Positions 6,808-10,712 of a DNA stretch of 10,712 bases are shown here, one piece after another. The notes beneath the pieces were generated by a model, which did no database searches, was not told where the DNA came from, and worked only from the letters and a program-made list of their open reading frames with translations. The DNA is from Candidatus Poseidoniaceae archaeon (GTDB lineage: Archaea > Thermoplasmatota > Poseidoniia > Poseidoniales > Poseidoniaceae): positions 1 to 10,712 of the forward strand of contig DUJK01000195.1 in NCBI GenBank assembly GCA_013329925.1, given 5' to 3'. Numbering within the stretch: the stretch's first letter is position 1; each line of letters opens with the position of its first letter. Position numbers and translations under genes: made by a program.

Positions 6808-7119
6808 ATGGCAGAGAGTGTTGGAGAGACGCTCAAACTTGTAAGATTTATGCAAGGGGCAAAATTACTTGGCCAAACCAGATTAGTTGTCGGTGAAACT
6901 CTAGTTGAGCATGCAGAGTCAGCAGGAGTTAATTTACCAACTAACTGCACTTCTGGAACCTGTGGAACCTGTATGGTGACATTGGTCAGAGGTGAAATTC
7001 CAGTTCCTCAAATACTTCCTCCAGGGCTTGATGATTATCTAATAGAGCAAGACGCTCGCCTAGGCTGTATTGGCTGTCCAACTACTGATTGCGACATTGA
7101 TATTCGGCCACCATTGTGA
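6808..7119 (+). CDS. Plant-type 2Fe-2S ferredoxin
   Basis: A small electron carrier of 103 residues with the beta-grasp ferredoxin fold. The cluster ligands are visible as C47-x4-C52-x2-C55 (NCTSGTCGTC) and a distal C87, the standard CX4CX2C...C spacing of plant/cyanobacterial [2Fe-2S] ferredoxins. VNLPTNCTSGTCGTC and ARLGCI are family hallmarks. Two further cysteines, C90 and C95, follow the fourth ligand closely and are not part of the usual set. There is no signal peptide or fused oxidoreductase domain, so this is a free-standing cytoplasmic carrier whose partner enzyme is not in the window. GAGG (6797-6800), overlapping the previous stop codon, precedes the ATG by seven bases. The gene probably shares a transcript with the gene upstream and the small membrane protein downstream. 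Confidence 0.93.
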   Translation: MAESVGETLKLVRFMQGAKLLGQTRLVVGETLVEHAESAGVNLPTNCTSGTCGTCMVTLVRGEIPVPQILPPGLDDYLIEQDARLGCIGCPTTDCDIDIRPPL

Positions 7120-7304
7120 TGATTGTTATGTTTGAAAATTGGGGTATGACTGAATGGTTTATTCTGATTGTTGACATCGTTGCAGTGATTATTGTTGTGC
7201 GCTTTCTCAAGAATAAAATCAGGAGAAAACTCAATGAAGTTGAGTTGCGACAAAGTTTCCAAACACGCAAAAGACGTGAATTGAATAAAGAGAAAAATGA
7301 CTAA
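7119..7304 (+). CDS. Small single-pass membrane protein with basic tail
   Basis: A 61-residue protein of unknown function. A short N-terminal segment (MIVMFENWGMTEW) is followed by one hydrophobic helix (about residues 13-31, WFILIVDIVAVIIVVRFL). A strongly basic tail of about 30 residues comes next (KNKIRRKLNEVELRQ...KRRELNKEKND), which by the positive-inside rule lies in the cytoplasm. The start is taken as the ATG in TGATG, overlapping the ferredoxin stop by one base. A GTG three bases upstream and an ATG at 7128 are alternatives. Coding status rests on tight coupling to the ferredoxin gene and a coherent membrane-protein composition. With so short a sequence it is less certain than its neighbours. 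It may anchor or regulate a partner, but none is identifiable. Confidence 0.6.
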   Translation: MIVMFENWGMTEWFILIVDIVAVIIVVRFLKNKIRRKLNEVELRQSFQTRKRRELNKEKND

Positions 7305-7375
7305 GCGGATTTCCAATAAATTGACTTGACAATTGTTTGGACATGTTCAAGAACCTGTGACTGGTTAATACATTT

Positions 7376-8707
7376 GTGAGGGGCGAGAGTGAGTTAACTA
7401 CTGGTCCAATCCCTGTTGGCCAATTTGTTAATTTGATTAGGTCGACCATTCGTAATGATAATTTATTTCAAAATCAAGTTATCAAAGGAGAAATCACTCA
7501 GTGGAAATCTTACCCGAGTGGCCACACCTACTTCACACTCAGAGATTCTGATGGGCAAATTAGTGCAGTGATTTGGCAAGGCCGTTGTACTATTGATTCA
7601 AGTATTCAAGAGGGAAGTGTCGTTGTTGTTATCGCTAATTTAGACCTCTATGCCAAGGCTGGAAGAATACAATTAATCGTTAATCGAATTGAGCCAATTA
7701 ACAAGCTTGGGGTTCTTGAAGAACAGCGCAAGCAGTTGATTGAATTACTACGCTCAGAAGGGGTGTTAGATCGGCCCAGGATGGCGCTACCAGCAATTCC
7801 AAAACACATAGCAATAATCACTGGTGTTGGCTCAGCAGCACTGGCTGATATGAATAGATTAGCCGAAAACAGATGGCCTGGAATTCGAAGAACGGTCATC
7901 GGAGTTACCGTTCAGGGAAATTCTGCTGCTAATGAAATTGTCAGAGGCATTCTTGCAGCAGGTAAGTTGGCTGATTTTACGGTCGCCAAACGGCTTAATC
8001 AACCACCTGTTGATGTGATTATAGTTGGACGAGGCGGCGGGTCTCCTGAAGATTTGTGGGCGTTTAATCTCGAGCCGGTTGCCAGAGCGATAATTGCTTC
8101 AGCAATACCCGTTATCTCTGCTGTTGGACACGAGTCAGACATGTTAGTAGCTGATTTAGTAGCTGACTTGAGGGCGTCAACGCCCTCTAATGCAATAGAA
8201 CGGTTAGTTCCTGAATTTGATCAGCATCAAATGATGATGCTCAACTTTGAGCTCCGCATCACTGATTCAACAACCAGATTATTTGTCGATTGGCGCAATA
8301 ACTTACTTCTTTTACAATCCAGATTACTCAATGCCCCACTTCAAGGAGTATACAATGCCAACCAACGGATAAGTGATTTATCAAACAGGTTGACATCAGC
8401 AGTTACCAATAAATTTGGCCAATCAAGACGGAAGTTGGCATCTTTAGGCAACATCATGTTGCTAGCAGCACAACAAAGTATCGCTGCGGAGAAAACCAAA
8501 CTTGCAGTATTTGCATCTACTCTTAATTCGGCTCATCCAAGCAATGTTTTGCAACGAGGATATAGTATGATTTCAAATGAAAATGGCGACATTATCTCAA
8601 GAACTAATGACTTGAATAAAGGTCAAAATATAATTCTTGCATTAGCAGATGGAACTGCTAAGGCTACAGTTGAAGAAATAACAAAAGAGAGTGGAAAAAA
8701 TGAGTGA
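7376..8707 (+). CDS. xseA: Exodeoxyribonuclease VII large subunit
   Basis: The large subunit of exonuclease VII, which degrades single-stranded DNA from both ends to oligonucleotides and acts in repair and recombination clean-up in bacteria. The 443 residues show an N-terminal OB fold (about 11-110, with GEITQWKSYPSGHTYFTLRD) and the catalytic core: IAIITGVGSAALADM (145-159), DVIIVGRGGGS (213-223), EDLWAFN (225-231), ISAVGHESD (247-255) and DLRASTPSNA (264-273). A long helical, coiled-coil region that binds the small subunits runs from about 275 to 385, and LQRGYSMI (392-399) lies near the C-terminus. Length and motif order equal bacterial XseA. The GTG at 7376 is the only usable start (an in-frame stop lies at 7358). 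It has no clear Shine-Dalgarno sequence; a weak AATAAATT at 7314-7321 could be a promoter element. It overlaps xseB by eight bases. Confidence 0.95.
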   Translation: MRGESELTTGPIPVGQFVNLIRSTIRNDNLFQNQVIKGEITQWKSYPSGHTYFTLRDSDGQISAVIWQGRCTIDSSIQEGSVVVVIANLDLYAKAGRIQLIVNRIEPINKLGVLEEQRKQLIELLRSEGVLDRPRMALPAIPKHIAIITGVGSAALADMNRLAENRWPGIRRTVIGVTVQGNSAANEIVRGILAAGKLADFTVAKRLNQPPVDVIIVGRGGGSPEDLWAFNLEPVARAIIASAIPVISAVGHESDMLVADLVADLRASTPSNAIERLVPEFDQHQMMMLNFELRITDSTTRLFVDWRNNLLLLQSRLLNAPLQGVYNANQRISDLSNRLTSAVTNKFGQSRRKLASLGNIMLLAAQQSIAAEKTKLAVFASTLNSAHPSNVLQRGYSMISNENGDIISRTNDLNKGQNIILALADGTAKATVEEITKESGKNE

Positions 8708-8912
8708 AGAAATGAGTTACAGTATTGCAGTTGGGCGTTTAGAAGAAATAGTTGCAGATTTGGAGCGCGGTGGAATAGCATTGGATGAGACCTTGAAATT
8801 ATATGAGGAAGGGGCGAAATTGTTAGAATTTTGTCAACAAGAATTAGCCAGTGCAGAAGGGCGTCTAAACGAGATGCGTCTGTCTGAGATAGAAGAGAAA
8901 TTAGCCGAATAA
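8700..8912 (+). CDS. xseB: Exodeoxyribonuclease VII small subunit
   Basis: A 70-residue helical protein that binds along the XseA coiled coil, several copies per large subunit, and is needed for stable nuclease activity. The family pattern is clear: YSIAVGRLEEIVADLERGGIALDETLKLYEEG (in parts: residues 7-20 and 21-38), then LLEFCQQELASAEGRL, corresponding to bacterial LxxIVxxLExGxxxLDESLxLYEEGxxLxxxCxxxLxxAE. The length is normal (70-80 residues). The ATG at 8700 overlaps the xseA stop and is preceded by a purine-rich GAGAGTGG. An in-frame GTG at 8691 would add three residues and an ATG at 8712 would remove four. The overlap suggests coupled translation that balances the two subunits. The following gene converges on it with only 31 bases between, where I see no distinct terminator. 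Confidence 0.94.
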   Translation: MSEEMSYSIAVGRLEEIVADLERGGIALDETLKLYEEGAKLLEFCQQELASAEGRLNEMRLSEIEEKLAE

Positions 8913-8943
8913 GACAATAACTCAAGGCTTAGCAATATTGGCT

Positions 8944-9771
8944 TTACTGGGCGGTTAATCGATGGCGTCTCAACAAGGTAAAAGCGGGTATAGTCCAAAG
9001 AATTACTGAGGCAAACCAAGCAATAATCGAACCAAGCACCACGCCAAATTCTGGTAATGACCATATGGCAATGATTGCGTATACTGAAACGCTAGCCCCA
9101 CCAAGCATCATTGGTGCTGCAGCGCCCTGAGGCACTTGAGGGCCTTGAGAAATCCACAGTGCAACCATGCTGGTTAGAAAAATTGCCGGAAATGCGCTGG
9201 CTAGCCCGGCAATAAATGGCAGACCGCTATCTGCTAAAATAAGACAAATTCCGATTGCTAATCCAGCTGCAATACCCCTTATTGAAAGAATCAATAATGG
9301 AACCTTATTACTACCCCTAGGTGCTTCTCTATTCTTTATGTTGAAGAGGAAAGCTAGTATTGCTAAAGCTACTAAACCGATTACAGCAAACTGTAATTCA
9401 CTAACTAGGCTGTCTGTTGCATTTCTTGCAATCATTAAACCACACCAAGCAAGAATTGCCCAAGTTGATAATGAAGCAATTATTGTTATTGGCAATTTGA
9501 GTTTTTCTTGTTTGATCTGATTTGGCAATAATATCCATACTCCAAGAAACAGACCATTAATCAACATTCCAAGCGGCACTACAGACATACTAGACCTTAG
9601 TGATTCACCTCCATCAATAGCATAAACTCCCGCTGCGGCCGGGATTATGGTTGATGGTACTGTACCCAATACTCCACCGATAAAGCCGCCAAATTTCTCA
9701 ATTGAAACGGTGACTAAAATTGCTACAAAACCAGCAAAAAAAGCGTAAAGAATGATTGTCGAGTTAACCAT
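8944..9771 (-). CDS. Multi-pass membrane protein with internal duplication (transporter-like)
   Basis: A 275-residue, very hydrophobic protein with about nine to ten membrane segments and no family I can name with confidence. The two halves repeat. Residues 13-82 align with 169-240 almost without gaps: FIGGVLGTVPSTII (30-43) matches FIAGLASAFPAIFL (186-199), and the prolines P39/P195 and P66/P220 correspond. Such tandem halves built around a Gly-rich segment ending in a membrane proline are typical of small-molecule transporters, so a transport role is plausible but unproven. The middle (147-157) is a charged loop and the C-terminus is basic (RRHRLTAQ). The ATG has AGGA (complement of 9780-9783) eight bases upstream. 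It lies 31 bases after the peroxiredoxin gene on the same strand and may be co-transcribed with it. It converges with xseB. Confidence 0.85.
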   Translation of the reverse strand: MVNSTIILYAFFAGFVAILVTVSIEKFGGFIGGVLGTVPSTIIPAAAGVYAIDGGESLRSSMSVVPLGMLINGLFLGVWILLPNQIKQEKLKLPITIIASLSTWAILAWCGLMIARNATDSLVSELQFAVIGLVALAILAFLFNIKNREAPRGSNKVPLLILSIRGIAAGLAIGICLILADSGLPFIAGLASAFPAIFLTSMVALWISQGPQVPQGAAAPMMLGGASVSVYAIIAIWSLPEFGVVLGSIIAWFASVILWTIPAFTLLRRHRLTAQ

Positions 9772-9802
9772 CCGATCAGTCCTTTGAGGCTAATGCTCTG
9801 TC

Positions 9803-10264
9803 TCAAAGAGATTCTGCCAAAGTAACAATGGCATCATAATCTGGCTCAACGCCAGGATTTTCAGCAACCCAGCGGTGTTGGATTAAGCCCTCTTTGTCGA
9901 CTACAATGACGACCCTGTTGGCCGAAACATAGCCTTCCAGTCCTCCAAGGCCAACAAACTTGGCATCGTATGCCTCAACCACTGTGCGGTCTAAATCTGA
10001 TAACAGTTCGAACTCTAGATTGTACTTTCTAGCAAATTCCGCATTAGCCCACGGTGAGTCAACACTGATACCAATAACGGTAGCTGATGAGCCGTTAAGC
10101 TTAGCAAGGTTATCTTGAAAAGCACACATTTCCTTATCGCAAACACCAGTAAAAGCGCCTGGATAAAAAGCGATAACTACTGTTTTTCCTCGGTAATCTG
10201 CTAACGAGACTGCTTCTTTTGATGTATTCTTCAAAGTAAATTCTGGTGCTGCTTCTCCTATCAT
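9803..10264 (-). CDS. Peroxiredoxin (AhpC/TSA family, Bcp/AhpE-like)
   Basis: A cytoplasmic thiol peroxidase that reduces hydrogen peroxide and organic hydroperoxides. From the ATG at 10264 it has 153 residues, the usual size. GEAAPEFTL at the N-terminus and FYPGAFTGVC (33-42) give the PxxxTxxC active-site motif with peroxidatic C42. A second cysteine, C47 (CDKEMC), sits five residues on, the position of the resolving cysteine in many Bcp-type enzymes. The sequence ISVDSPWANAEFARKYNLEFELLSD continues the family pattern, and VVIVVDKEGLIQHRWV is the usual late strand pair. A longer frame begins at 10291, but the ATG at 10264 is preferred because GAGGT (complement of 10271-10275) lies six bases upstream and the family starts at this point. 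The electron donor (thioredoxin or similar) is not in the window. Confidence 0.94.
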   Translation of the reverse strand: MIGEAAPEFTLKNTSKEAVSLADYRGKTVVIAFYPGAFTGVCDKEMCAFQDNLAKLNGSSATVIGISVDSPWANAEFARKYNLEFELLSDLDRTVVEAYDAKFVGLGGLEGYVSANRVVIVVDKEGLIQHRWVAENPGVEPDYDAIVTLAESL

Positions 10265-10299
10265 GGTAAGACCTCTTCCTGTCAACCTCATGAAAGAAG

Positions 10300-10307
10300 T
10301 ATTTTAA
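10300..10307 (-). promoter_or_regulatory. TATA-like element upstream of the peroxiredoxin gene
   Basis: Read on the - strand this is TTAAAATA, in the 58-base gap between the acidic protein gene and the peroxiredoxin ATG. A transcript starting about 25 bases downstream (near 10278) would have a leader of about 14 bases holding the GAGGT ribosome-binding site. That is a good fit for a dedicated promoter, although co-transcription with the upstream gene is also possible. Confidence 0.4.
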
Positions 10308-10322
10308 CAAATCCACTGACTT

Positions 10323-10712
10323 TCAATAAGGATCTAAGTGAACTATTTGCTCAATATCAATACGCTTGTAACCTCGCTCACGCGCATTCGTAGCTGCTTT
10401 GATCAGCATTGAGCGCATCCAGCCAAGTGACATTAAAGTCTTCATACGGTTGATTGATTCGATGAATTGAACCGGATTACCGCCAAGTTGTGCGTGACTT
10501 CTAATATCTGACTCTAATTTTTCGACTACCATGTAATAGGTGTCAATTAATTCTTCGATTGCATCATCGGTAACCGGCATTTTAGCGTGTGTCCTAGCCA
10601 GAGAAAGCAAGGAAGAGCGGGTTAATACTCCACCTCCTTGACCAACTATCAACGTTTCAGAATCTTCGATTGTGTCAATCTCATCTTCCTCGTCATCAGA
10701 ATTAAGACCCAT
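10323..10712 (-). CDS. Small acidic helical protein with histone-fold-like spacing (may continue beyond the window)
   Basis: At least 129 residues. The first visible codon is an ATG exactly at the window edge, so the true start may lie further upstream. The N-terminus (1-20) is strongly acidic (NSDDEEDEIDTIEDSE). Then LTRSSLLSLARTHAKMPVTDDAIEELIDTYY (in parts: 30-44 and 45-60) reads like helix 1, loop and start of helix 2 of an archaeal histone. Near the end, AATNARERGYKRIDIEQIVHL (107-126) resembles the end of helix 2, loop 2 and helix 3. Between them are about 30 extra residues (75-105, including a GGNP turn and a Met-rich helix NRMKTLMSLGWMRSMLIKA), so it is not a standard histone of 65-70 residues. 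I treat the histone link as a hypothesis and the function as unknown. It lies 58 bases upstream of the peroxiredoxin gene on the same strand. Confidence 0.75.
   Translation of the reverse strand: MGLNSDDEEDEIDTIEDSETLIVGQGGGVLTRSSLLSLARTHAKMPVTDDAIEELIDTYYMVVEKLESDIRSHAQLGGNPVQFIESINRMKTLMSLGWMRSMLIKAATNARERGYKRIDIEQIVHLDPY

Noticed and set aside
8222..8240. Inverted repeat AGCATCA / TGATGCT in xseA
   Set aside because: A seven-base stem in a coding helix rich in His, Gln and Met codons; expected by chance in 10 kb and not near a gene boundary.
9167..9520. 117-codon open frame on the + strand inside the - strand membrane protein gene
   Set aside because: It is the antisense shadow of a hydrophobic protein gene, has no ribosome-binding site and no recognisable domain.
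1..10712. Defence island, CRISPR or mobile element
   Set aside because: No regularly spaced repeats, transposase, integrase, restriction or toxin-antitoxin signature was found; most genes are housekeeping.

Overview
This is archaeal chromosomal DNA. The core of the window is the conserved archaeal block Pus10 - ribosomal protein L21e - RNA polymerase subunit F (Rpb4-like) - DUF655 - RsmA/KsgA, a gene set not found in this form in bacteria or eukaryotes. The DNA is AT-rich, intergenic gaps are mostly under 120 bases, and the archaeal genes stand beside bacterial-type ones (exonuclease VII XseA/XseB, a plant-type 2Fe-2S ferredoxin). Together with an N-terminal YTQQYYPGF-type motif that I associate with marine Thermoplasmatota, this suggests Candidatus Poseidoniales (Marine Group II) or a close relative. 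That placement is inference; the archaeal assignment is firm.

Layout. Bases 1-357 hold the C-terminal end of an RND/MMPL-type membrane protein, followed by a four-helix membrane protein with a Pro/Gln/Met-rich N-terminal linker (389-1330). Then comes the information-processing block on the + strand: pus10 (about 1421-3139) with a lineage-type insertion carrying a SAP domain, then rpl21e, rpoF, the DUF655 gene and rsmA. These last four overlap or nearly abut and look like one transcription unit (3254-5592), with a TATA-like element upstream of rpl21e. After a 114-base gap comes a second + strand group: an unrecognised HhH / coiled-coil / zinc-ribbon protein (5707-6798), a 2Fe-2S ferredoxin, a tiny single-pass membrane protein, and the two exonuclease VII subunits, which overlap by 8 bases (7376-8912). 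From 8944 to the end everything lies on the - strand: an acidic small protein with histone-fold-like spacing (10712-10323), a peroxiredoxin and an internally duplicated multi-pass membrane protein.

Working together. The Pus10-to-RsmA block serves RNA modification, ribosome assembly and transcription: Psi54/55 in tRNA, the L21e ribosomal subunit, the Rpo4 stalk subunit and dimethylation of 16S rRNA helix 45. XseA/XseB form a single-strand exonuclease. The ferredoxin and peroxiredoxin are redox proteins with no partner enzyme visible here. I see no tRNA, rRNA, CRISPR array, insertion sequence or phage gene. No stretch over about 115 bases lacks a gene. The most unusual points are the SAP insertion in Pus10, the histone-like terminal protein, the HhH / zinc-ribbon protein, and the claudin-like layout of the second gene.
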